Shown here piece after piece: positions 1 through 7,134 of a DNA stretch of 12,316 bases. The translations under genes and the position numbers were made by a program. The stretch's first letter is position 1. The number at the start of each line of letters is the position of its first letter. Source of the DNA: Verrucomicrobiota bacterium (GTDB taxonomy: Bacteria; Verrucomicrobiota; Kiritimatiellia; UBA8416; JAIOPI01); NCBI GenBank assembly GCA_027620105.1, contig JAQCIA010000027.1:1-12316 (forward strand). The letters run 5' to 3'. The notes beneath the pieces were generated by a model. That model had not been told where the DNA came from, did not search any database, and saw only the letters and a list, made by a program, of their open reading frames with translations.

Positions 1-122
1 TGGACGCCGGTGAGCGGCGCGGCCTGGCGTTTGCAGGCCGCATCCCAGGCCACAGCCCACGCGCAGCCCTTTCCGCACCGGACTGGGCTGCTGCAGTAGT
101 CGCACCTTTTCCACGCCGTACC

Positions 123-127
123 GAGGA
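123..127 (+). promoter_or_regulatory. Shine-Dalgarno site of the PpiD-like gene
   Basis: GAGGA lies 7 bases before the ATG at 135, an ideal spacing. The reading frame is open upstream to the window edge, so this site is what fixes the start. The protein then begins with a short basic segment followed by a membrane helix, as expected for the family. Confidence 0.65.
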
Positions 128-134
128 ATCTCCC

Positions 135-1799
135 ATGCTCATCACGCGATTTCATAAGATGATCCGCCACAAAATCGTGTGGGCAATCATTGCCACCGCC
201 GTCAGCCTGCTGTTTCTGTTTTCCTTCGCTGCGGTGCCCGGCATGGGCGGCGGCAGCACGAACGCCAACCTCGCCGGAAAACTCGGCGACCAAGACGTCT
301 CAAACAAAGAGTTTCGTCAGGCAATGTTCTTTGAAACCCAACTCGGCCAGGACCGCGCCACAACCCCAGAACAGTCCGACGCCCTGCACCGCCAGACCTG
401 GCGCCGCCTGGCCATCCTGCAGGCCGTCCGGGAAATGGGCATCACCGTGCCGGATGACGAGATCGGTCAGATGCTCCATGAGGAACAGGGCTTTCAATCC
501 AATGGCGTCTTCGACCGCGAACGCTACCGCGCCTTCGTTCGCAACCGCGGCGTCGATGTGACCACGTTTGAGGAATACATTCGCCAGAACATCGCCATTC
601 AAAAGATACTTGGCATCTTGGAAGCATCGTCTTGGACCGCCCCCATAGACTTGGATCGGCGCCTGCGCAATCTCACGGACCTCCGCCAACTAGAGTACAT
701 GGCCCTCGACCAAGCTGACCATACCGGTGCCGTGACCGTCTCCGATGCCGATGTACACGCCTTCTATGATGCCAACCAGGACTATTTCAAGGTATCGGCC
801 CGCGTCAGCGTTTCCTACGTGGCCTTTCCTTACGCCGATTATGCCGTCACGAATGCCCTGAGCGCCGCCGACGTGCAGGCCTACTACGATCTCCACACCG
901 AAGATTTTGTGGATAAAGAGTCAACCAACGCCTACGCCCTCCCCGCCCCGATCGAAGCTGTGCGCGAGGAGATCGAGGCCGTGTTGCGCGGTGAAGCCGC
1001 ACGCTTTGCCGCCCGCGAACACGCCACCGAATTCGTGATGGACCTCGCTCCGGATCGCGCTGGTAACCGCCCCACCTTCGCGGCCCTGGCCGAATCCCGT
1101 CACCTCGCCATCCACACCACCGCGCTCTTCGCCGCCTCCGAGTCCCTGCCGGGCCTGGACGTTGGATGGGAATTCAACGAGGCCGCATTCAATTTGATTC
1201 CCGATGATCCCCAGTTCGGATTCAGCGATTCGATTCCTGGCGCCAATGCCGTGTACGTCATGACCTTGCGCGACCGTCAGCCGGAGCGACTGCCTGAGTT
1301 TGCCGAAGTGGCTGAGGACGTGCGCCCGCTGGCCGAGAGCGAAGCCCATCGCAAGGCCTTCCACGCCTGGGCGGATTCACTCCGGGAAAAAATCGCGGCC
1401 GATGTGAGCAAACAATCCTCGTTTCGCGATGCCGTCGATCAGCTCGGCTTCAATGTCGTTTCCACCAAAACCTTCACCGTCCTGCAAAGCCTCAACACGA
1501 ATCTATTTGATGATGCCGAGTTCGTGGTGGAACCACTGGTTGAACTCGCGAAGGGTGCGGTCGGCGACACCGTTACCGCCGGATCGCGCGCTTTCATCGT
1601 GTACATGGCCGACCGCGAACCCGGTAAACCCGTGGATGTCTACGCCCTCCGCCCCCAATTGCTCCGCACCCTACAGGATTTCACGACCCGCATGGTATTC
1701 GCCGACTGGGGTGAGCGCCTGCTGAACAATGCGCAACTCGAAGACTTCATGATCGCCTCCACCAACGCCATCCCCGACGACGTCACTTCCGACAGCTAA
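135..1799 (+). CDS. SurA N-domain / PpiD-like membrane-anchored periplasmic chaperone
   Basis: Probable periplasmic folding factor held in the inner membrane by one N-terminal helix. The protein has 554 residues. A short basic stretch (1-13) precedes a hydrophobic segment (about 14-36), giving an N-in/C-out topology. Residues about 45-190 have the look of a SurA_N_3 chaperone domain (GDQDVSNKEF, then paired helices). Two similar helical hairpins follow (about 202-220 and 242-260, each D-V-x-A-[FY]-Y-D). The rest is two related modules, about 312-425 and 427-540, sharing an F...T..F...SL...VY pattern and a closing helix with F-x-x-W. E. coli PpiD is 623 residues and has a recognisable parvulin domain; here I see no parvulin histidine signature, so isomerase activity should not be assumed. 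It stands apart from deoB by 149 bases. The family call is fairly secure; substrates are unknown. Confidence 0.8.
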   Translation: MLITRFHKMIRHKIVWAIIATAVSLLFLFSFAAVPGMGGGSTNANLAGKLGDQDVSNKEFRQAMFFETQLGQDRATTPEQSDALHRQTWRRLAILQAVREMGITVPDDEIGQMLHEEQGFQSNGVFDRERYRAFVRNRGVDVTTFEEYIRQNIAIQKILGILEASSWTAPIDLDRRLRNLTDLRQLEYMALDQADHTGAVTVSDADVHAFYDANQDYFKVSARVSVSYVAFPYADYAVTNALSAADVQAYYDLHTEDFVDKESTNAYALPAPIEAVREEIEAVLRGEAARFAAREHATEFVMDLAPDRAGNRPTFAALAESRHLAIHTTALFAASESLPGLDVGWEFNEAAFNLIPDDPQFGFSDSIPGANAVYVMTLRDRQPERLPEFAEVAEDVRPLAESEAHRKAFHAWADSLREKIAADVSKQSSFRDAVDQLGFNVVSTKTFTVLQSLNTNLFDDAEFVVEPLVELAKGAVGDTVTAGSRAFIVYMADREPGKPVDVYALRPQLLRTLQDFTTRMVFADWGERLLNNAQLEDFMIASTNAIPDDVTSDS

Positions 1800-1914
1800 T
1801 CCATCGTCTGGCATTTCCTCGCACCGACCGCTTCCGATCGCAACATTTCGCCGCTCCGCAGTTCAGGCCTCATGCCGGCCATCCCCCGCCACCACCTCTC
1901 CAAACCATTTAGCG

Positions 1915-1943
1915 TTGCGACAGGCTCACCGCCTTCCTATCCT
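1915..1943 (+). promoter_or_regulatory. Candidate promoter giving a leaderless deoB mRNA
   Basis: TTGCGA (1915-1920) and TATCCT (1938-1943) are separated by exactly 17 bases, each matching the sigma-70 consensus at 4 of 6 positions. Only 5 bases separate the -10 box from the ATG at 1949, so transcription would start at or next to the start codon. No Shine-Dalgarno-like sequence precedes deoB, which agrees with a leaderless message. This is a pattern reading, not a measured start. Confidence 0.45.
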
Positions 1944-1948
1944 GCCCC

Positions 1949-3145
1949 ATGCGCGCCTACCTGATCGTCCTCGACTCCGTCGGCATCGGACAAGCCCCGG
2001 ATGCCGCCGACTACGGCGATGTCGGCGCTCACACCCTCCCGCACATTGCTGACGCGCTCGGTGGACTGCATCTCCCCACGCTCACCCAACTCGGCTTGGG
2101 CTGCATCCCGCCGCTCCTGCCAGGCGGTGGACTGCCCATCGCGGGCGTGCCCCCCGTCAAGCAACCCACCGCGGCCTACGGCGCCATGCGCGAACGCTCC
2201 CGGGGCAAAGACACCACCACCGGCCACTGGGAAATCGCCGGCCTGGAACTCACCAGGGGCTTGCACGTCTTCCCCGCCGGCCCCCCTTCATTCCCCCCTG
2301 AGATGCTGGACTCACTTACCGAAGCCTCCGGTAGAAGATTGATCGGCAATAAAGCCGCCAGCGGAACGGCCATCATCGACGACCTCGGCGCCGAGCACAT
2401 GCAGACCGGCGCCTTGATCGTGTACACCAGCGCCGATTCCGTTTTCCAGATCGCCGCCCATGAATCCATCATCCCATTGCCCGAACTGTACCGCGCCTGC
2501 GAAATTGCCCGCCATCTCTGCGACGCATTTCCCGTGGGCCGCGTCATCGCCCGCCCCTTCATCGGTGAAGCCGGGACCTTCAAACGCACCGGGAATCGCC
2601 GGGACTTTGCCTTCCCGCCACCCGAACCCACCATCCTGGACCGCTTGCAGGTCGCCAATGTGCATACGGTGACCATCGGCAAGCTTGATGACATTTTCGC
2701 CCATCGTGGCATTTCTGAATCGCGTCACGTCACCAACAACGCCCGTGCCCAGGAGGAGTTGCTGAACCTTGCCCACGCCGCACGGGACAACACCTTCGTC
2801 TTCGCCAACCTCATTGATTTCGACATGCTCTACGGCCACCGGCGCGACCCCGCCGGATATGCCGCCGCACTCGTGCAGACCGATGAGTTTCTGGCACGTT
2901 TTCTGGAGCGCGTGCCGCCCGATGACGTGGTCATCATCACCGCCGACCACGGCAATGACCCGACTTTCACTGGCTCGGATCACACCCGTGAATTCGTCCC
3001 GCTGCTCGTGCGCCATGCCACCAGCGCCGGACGGAACCTCGGTGTCCGCGATGGATTTTTCGACGTCGCCCAAAGCCTGGCGGCCTGTTTTGGCATCCCC
3101 GCCTTGCCGCGCGGATATTCGTTTATCTCCCCTCTGCGAGGCTGA
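1949..3145 (+). CDS. deoB: Phosphopentomutase
   Basis: Interconverts (deoxy)ribose 1-phosphate and 5-phosphate, linking nucleoside phosphorolysis to the pentose phosphate pool; cytoplasmic and Mn-dependent. It belongs to the alkaline phosphatase superfamily. The length of 398 residues is usual. The N terminus LDSVGIGQAPDAADYGD is the family signature. By comparison with characterised Bacillus DeoB, the metal ligands are all present: Asp9, Asp292, His297, Asp333 and His334 (TADHGND), and His345 (SDHTRE). The spacings between the last five are the same as in that enzyme. The activating threonine lies in GKDTTTGHWE (most likely Thr89). The cap domain lies between the two halves. No deoxyribose aldolase or nucleoside phosphorylase gene is adjacent. 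The next gene starts 3 bases after its stop, so the two are probably co-transcribed. The start at 1949 gives the normal DeoB N terminus. Confidence 0.97.
   Translation: MRAYLIVLDSVGIGQAPDAADYGDVGAHTLPHIADALGGLHLPTLTQLGLGCIPPLLPGGGLPIAGVPPVKQPTAAYGAMRERSRGKDTTTGHWEIAGLELTRGLHVFPAGPPSFPPEMLDSLTEASGRRLIGNKAASGTAIIDDLGAEHMQTGALIVYTSADSVFQIAAHESIIPLPELYRACEIARHLCDAFPVGRVIARPFIGEAGTFKRTGNRRDFAFPPPEPTILDRLQVANVHTVTIGKLDDIFAHRGISESRHVTNNARAQEELLNLAHAARDNTFVFANLIDFDMLYGHRRDPAGYAAALVQTDEFLARFLERVPPDDVVIITADHGNDPTFTGSDHTREFVPLLVRHATSAGRNLGVRDGFFDVAQSLAACFGIPALPRGYSFISPLRG
3138..3141 (+). promoter_or_regulatory. Shine-Dalgarno site supporting a TTG start
   Basis: GAGG inside the last codons of deoB lies 7 bases before the TTG at 3149. 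The alternative GTG at 3158 would be 16 bases away, which is too far, so TTG is the better start. The position suggests that translation of the membrane protein follows on from deoB. Confidence 0.5.
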
Positions 3146-3148
3146 ACG

Positions 3149-5800
3149 TTGAGTGCTGTGCGCTGCAAGCTATCTCTCGCCACGCTGTTCGATTTGGCCA
3201 TCCTGATCGCCATCGCCGCCTTCACCCTGTTCCACCTGCGCCCGGATCTCATCCTGCTGGACACCATGACCGTCGGCGGCGACACGCCGGCTCACAACTA
3301 CATGGCCAGCCACCTGCGCGACACGTTCTTCCACCATGGCCGGATCGTTAGCTGGGCCCCCGGTTGGTGGGCGGGGTTCCCCCTCTTTCAATATTATTTC
3401 TACCTTCCCTACCTCCTCATCGCCGCCGTCAGTCACGCCATCCCTTTTAACATCGCGTTCAAACTCATCAACGTCCTCGGCATCCTCGCCCTCCCCGCCG
3501 CTGCCTACAGCACGGCACGCCTCATGCGCCTGCCGCGCCCCACGCCCATCCTCCTCGCCATCGCCATGCTGCCGTTCTTGTTCACACGTGCCCACACCAT
3601 GTGGGGCGTGAACACCTACAGCACCCTCGCCGGCATGATCGCCAACAGCCTGAGCTTCCCCATCATGCTCCTCACCATCGGTTCCGCCTACCGCGATGGC
3701 CGCGACGGTCACCCCCGCTGGCGCTCGACCGCATTCGCCTTCCTCCTCCTCTCATCCCACTTTTTCACGACCATCATGGCGGGCATTACCCTCGCCGCGC
3801 TCCCCCTGCTCCTGCCATCCGGCGAACGCATCCGTGCCCTCCGAACCCTCGCCATCACCGGCCTGCGCACCTTCCTGCTGATGGCCTGGTGGCTGATTCC
3901 CCTAGTCGCCAAACGCGACTTCAGCGTGGACTTCGGCAACAACTGGGCCATCACCCTGGCCGGCACGCTGCCCCGCTACGTGCTCGCCCTCATCCCGTTT
4001 GCCCTGATCGCCATCCTCACGGATCGACGCACCCCGCACCGCCCTGCCATCCTGCTCCTAGCCTGGATGTACCTCAGCGCCGCCGGTCTCTTCCGCTTCG
4101 GTTTCGACCTCACACCCGTATTCGTCAACGTGCGCCTCTGGCCCTTCATCTGGTTCGGCCTCATCGCCCTCGCCGCCGTTGGCCTGGGCCGCCTGATCCG
4201 CAATCGGCCCGCGCCCTGGCTTGGCCTGCTGGCGCTCCTCGCCACGGCCCTGGTCTATGTCACCGGCGAAGAACGCATCGCCCACAACGGCATCTCCACA
4301 CTACGCGACTGGGCCACCTTCAATTACGGCGGCCTGGAACGCCGCCCCGGCTACCCCGCCTTCCGTGAATTGATTCTGCCCCTCGACGGCACCCCCGGCC
4401 GCCTCGCCAACGATCTGGCGGAAGAGAACAATGCCATGGGCTCGTCGCGCTTCATCGAGGCCGTCCCGCATCTGATCAACAAACCCATCCTGGAAGGCGG
4501 TCTCGTCAACTCCGGCCTGTCCTCGTATTTCGCCTACTACATCCAATGCGAAATGTCGGAAAACTGCGCCGGCTTTCCCACCATTGTGAACCCCACCACG
4601 TTCAATCTCGTCAACGGCACCCGCCATCTCGAACTCTTCAATGTGAAACACTTCCTTGCCCGCTGGCCGACCGTACAGCAGGCCCTTGCGCAATCACCCT
4701 TCTGGCGGCGCCGCGGCAGCGCCGACGACTGGCAACTCTTCGAATTGATCACCCACGAAGGCAACCATGTCTACATCCCGAAATTTGAGCCGACCGCCGT
4801 CGACACCGTCCGCTGGCGTGAGTACGCACTGGAGTGGTTCTACACGCCCGAACTCATCGACCAGCCGTTTATCTTTGCCGCATTCAACCGCCTGCAGCGA
4901 ACCGACATCCCGCTGGAATCACCCGCCATCTTCCGTCAGCGTCTCACCCAGGCCCGCGGCCACACCGGGGACATTGACGAGTGGCTGCACCTCGGCCCCT
5001 TTCCATACCCGCCCAACCTCGAGTCCCCGCTCGCCTTTGCGCCGATTCCCGAAACCGGACACGACCCGCTCCCTGGCGATGTGCTGGCCGGCCAGACCTG
5101 GCAGTTGCTGTTCACGCGCAGCCCGATCTTTCCCGGCCGCTTCTATCCGCGCACCGAGTACCTCGTGGCCTACAGCTTCGTGAACATTCATGCCCCCACC
5201 GCCCGCGATGCCATCCTCCACTACGGCAACGATGACGGCATGGCCATGTGGCTGAACGATGCGCCGATTATGCGCGATGCCATCACCGGCCTTGGAAAGT
5301 TTCGCACCTGCCCGATCACGTTGAACGCGGGACGCAACCGCCTGCTGCACAAGACCCAGCAGTCCGTCGGCGGCCAGTTTTTTCATGTGCGCCTGACCGA
5401 CACGAATGGCATCCCCTTCGACGACGTCACCGTCAGCGCCGAACGCCAGGCACCGGCCGCAACGCCACCCGCGCCACGCCCCATCCGCCAGACGGGGCGC
5501 GGAGTCACCGCCGAGACCGTAACGTCAGACCGCATCCGCTTCACCACCGATGCCATCGGCCTGCCACACATCATCAAGTGCAGCTATTTCCCGAACTGGA
5601 AGGTCCGCGGCGCCAAAGCCGTTTACCAGGTCTCGCCCGCATTCATGCTCGTCTATCCCGATCAAGCTGATGTGGAAATCTACTGGGGCCGCACCACCAT
5701 CGACAAACTCGCCCTCGCCCTCACCGCCCTCGGCTGGCTTTGGCTCCTCACCGCCCTCACCCGGAGATTCCGCCTTCGGCCAAAACACTCCCATCCGTAG
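3149..5800 (+). CDS. GT-C/YfhO-like polytopic membrane protein with lectin-like insert
   Basis: Probable lipid-linked-sugar glycosyltransferase or a related envelope membrane protein; the exact reaction is unknown. It has 883 residues, starting at TTG. The first membrane helix (about 12-30) is followed by an outer loop with GGDTPAHN (Asp45), which resembles the acidic first-loop motif of GT-C enzymes. Further hydrophobic helices run to about residue 371, in the style of the '6-pyruvoyl-tetrahydropterin synthase-related' membrane family, whose name does not indicate that enzyme activity. Residues about 380-600 form a soluble region. From about 612 (WLHLGPFPYPP) to 765 there is a beta-rich module with GNDDGMAMWLND and LNAGRNRLLHK, like carbohydrate-binding sandwich modules of glycosidases. 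After a Pro/Ala linker, a YfhO-like segment (YFPNWKV, 813-819) leads to a last helix (about 852-871) and a basic tail. The family 9 transferase downstream supports a glycan role. Confidence 0.7.
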   Translation: MSAVRCKLSLATLFDLAILIAIAAFTLFHLRPDLILLDTMTVGGDTPAHNYMASHLRDTFFHHGRIVSWAPGWWAGFPLFQYYFYLPYLLIAAVSHAIPFNIAFKLINVLGILALPAAAYSTARLMRLPRPTPILLAIAMLPFLFTRAHTMWGVNTYSTLAGMIANSLSFPIMLLTIGSAYRDGRDGHPRWRSTAFAFLLLSSHFFTTIMAGITLAALPLLLPSGERIRALRTLAITGLRTFLLMAWWLIPLVAKRDFSVDFGNNWAITLAGTLPRYVLALIPFALIAILTDRRTPHRPAILLLAWMYLSAAGLFRFGFDLTPVFVNVRLWPFIWFGLIALAAVGLGRLIRNRPAPWLGLLALLATALVYVTGEERIAHNGISTLRDWATFNYGGLERRPGYPAFRELILPLDGTPGRLANDLAEENNAMGSSRFIEAVPHLINKPILEGGLVNSGLSSYFAYYIQCEMSENCAGFPTIVNPTTFNLVNGTRHLELFNVKHFLARWPTVQQALAQSPFWRRRGSADDWQLFELITHEGNHVYIPKFEPTAVDTVRWREYALEWFYTPELIDQPFIFAAFNRLQRTDIPLESPAIFRQRLTQARGHTGDIDEWLHLGPFPYPPNLESPLAFAPIPETGHDPLPGDVLAGQTWQLLFTRSPIFPGRFYPRTEYLVAYSFVNIHAPTARDAILHYGNDDGMAMWLNDAPIMRDAITGLGKFRTCPITLNAGRNRLLHKTQQSVGGQFFHVRLTDTNGIPFDDVTVSAERQAPAATPPAPRPIRQTGRGVTAETVTSDRIRFTTDAIGLPHIIKCSYFPNWKVRGAKAVYQVSPAFMLVYPDQADVEIYWGRTTIDKLALALTALGWLWLLTALTRRFRLRPKHSHP

Positions 5801-5833
5801 CTGCCACCTCCCCCTATCCCCCCGCCAATCCCA

Positions 5834-5862
5834 TTGACCCCCGTTGCTCCCCTCCGTAACCT
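5834..5862 (+). promoter_or_regulatory. Candidate promoter giving a leaderless glycosyltransferase mRNA
   Basis: TTGACC (5834-5839, 5 of 6 consensus positions) is followed by 17 bases and then TAACCT (5857-5862). The ATG at 5868 comes 5 bases later. The geometry is the same as at deoB. The 67-base gap before the gene is C-rich and has no purine-rich ribosome site. Confidence 0.45.
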
Positions 5863-5867
5863 GCCGC

Positions 5868-7007
5868 ATGCCGCTCTTGTCCAGCACCGCCACCCTCAAA
5901 CGCCTCGATGCCACCGTGGGCTACGTGCTCTGCAAGCTCATCGGACGCGCTCGCCACTACGCCGGTCGCCCGGAACTCGCCCCGGATCCCCCACCCGCAA
6001 GCATCCGCCGCATACTCGTGATCCGCCCGGGTGGCATGGGCGACATGCTTATGCTGCTCCCCATCATCCGCAGCCTGCGCCACACCTTCCCGGATGCCGC
6101 GATCGATATCGTCTGCGAGAAACGCAATCATGAAGTGTTGCAACTGGCCGGACTCGAGGCCCACGCGATCCTCTATGATGCCGCACCGCTGCGCATTCTC
6201 TCCCTGCGTTCGCGCGGCTATGACGTGGTCATCGACACGGAGCAATTTCACAACTTCTCCGCCATCATGGCCTGGCTGAGCGGCGCCCCCGTCCGCATCG
6301 GCTTTCGTATCAATCCCGCGCGGCTTTCACTCTACACCCACCTGATCGGATACGACGTCGAAGGCTACGAGTTGGATCAATTCGCGCGCCTCCTGCGGCC
6401 GCTCGGCATCACCCTCCCACTCCCCGCACTGGATGGCGCGCTCGCTGCCGCCAGCTTGCCCCTCGAAGCGCAGCTGCTCCCCGCCGTCGCGACCTTGCGC
6501 CAGGCCGGTCCCGTCGTCGCCGTCAGCCCGGGAAGCAGTGACCCCTACAAACAGTGGGGCGCTCCAAAATTTGAGGAATTGATCGAGGCCCTGCTGTCGC
6601 GTGGCCTGGGCATCGCACTTGTGGGTGGATACAGCGAGCGCAAACAGGCCGAGGAGTTGACGCAGCGCGCCAAATCAGACCGCGTGGTGAACTGCGTGGC
6701 TGCGTGCACACTGACCCAGACCGCCGCGGTCCTACAGGCCTCGGAACTCTTCGTGGGGGGAGATTCCGGACTTGGCCATCTCGCCGTCGCCCTCGGGCGG
6801 CCCACGCTGACCATCTTCGGCCCGAGCGACCCCCGCAAGTGGAGCCGCCCCGGCCACAGTCACCGCGTGCTGCGCCGCGATCTCCCCTGCTCACCCTGTG
6901 CCATCTTCGGCTACCGCAAACTCTGCCGCGACATCCCCTGCATGTCCGGTATCACCGTCGCCGCAGTTCTCAAAACTGCTGATGCCCTGATCCCCGCCGC
7001 CCGGTAG
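5868..7007 (+). CDS. Glycosyltransferase family 9 (heptosyltransferase-like)
   Basis: Likely transfers a sugar from a nucleotide donor onto a lipopolysaccharide-type or other envelope glycan at the cytoplasmic face of the inner membrane. It has 379 residues when started at ATG 5868; a TTG 24 bases upstream is open but adds only eight residues and overlaps the candidate promoter. A 40-residue N-terminal extension with a hydrophobic stretch (VGYVLCKLIG) may lie on the membrane. The first Rossmann half opens with ILVIRPGGMGDMLMLLP; Asp59 matches the catalytic Asp of WaaC-type enzymes. The second half holds VSPGSSDPYKQW, GGDSGLGHLAVALG and FGPSDPRKW, typical of the donor site. A cysteine-rich tail (CSPC, then two more Cys ending in IPCMSGI) is common in heptosyltransferase relatives. 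Sugar and acceptor cannot be told from sequence. Confidence 0.88.
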   Translation: MPLLSSTATLKRLDATVGYVLCKLIGRARHYAGRPELAPDPPPASIRRILVIRPGGMGDMLMLLPIIRSLRHTFPDAAIDIVCEKRNHEVLQLAGLEAHAILYDAAPLRILSLRSRGYDVVIDTEQFHNFSAIMAWLSGAPVRIGFRINPARLSLYTHLIGYDVEGYELDQFARLLRPLGITLPLPALDGALAAASLPLEAQLLPAVATLRQAGPVVAVSPGSSDPYKQWGAPKFEELIEALLSRGLGIALVGGYSERKQAEELTQRAKSDRVVNCVAACTLTQTAAVLQASELFVGGDSGLGHLAVALGRPTLTIFGPSDPRKWSRPGHSHRVLRRDLPCSPCAIFGYRKLCRDIPCMSGITVAAVLKTADALIPAAR

Positions 7008-7081
7008 TGGCTCTTTTCGAATGCCGTGATCCGTCGATGCGCCACACGTTGCGCGACTACAAGGATCTCCTGATGTCGTAG
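7007..7081 (+). CDS. Possible 24-residue small ORF overlapping the glycosyltransferase stop
   Basis: A GTG at 7007 shares a base with the TAG stop at 7005-7007 and opens a 24-codon frame ending in TAG at 7079-7081. The peptide (LFECRDPSMRHTLRDYKDLL at its core) has a balanced, charged, soluble-protein composition, unlike the Pro/Arg/Ala-rich shadow frames of this GC-rich DNA. The overlapping stop/start would fit translational coupling. It could equally be the decayed tail of a lost gene or chance. I recognise no family. Confidence 0.2.
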   Translation: MALFECRDPSMRHTLRDYKDLLMS

Positions 7082-7134
7082 CCGCACCGCCGGCGGTCGT
7101 ATTTCAAAATGGATCCACGCCCCATTCCTGCCCC

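Noticed and set aside
1..99. Frame open from the window edge to TAG at 97-99, possibly the tail of an upstream gene
   Set aside because: Only 32 codons are visible and nothing is recognisable; the Ala/Gln/His-rich translation is not enough to call a gene.
3601..4368. 255-codon plus-strand frame inside the membrane protein gene
   Set aside because: Its translation is dominated by Pro, His and Arg and lacks hydrophobic patterning; the overlapping frame gives clear membrane helices and is the coding one.
7086..7097. ACCGCCGGCGGT palindrome between the convergent genes as a terminator
   Set aside because: A usable hairpin would have only four stem pairs and there is no T-run on either side; it is too weak to call.
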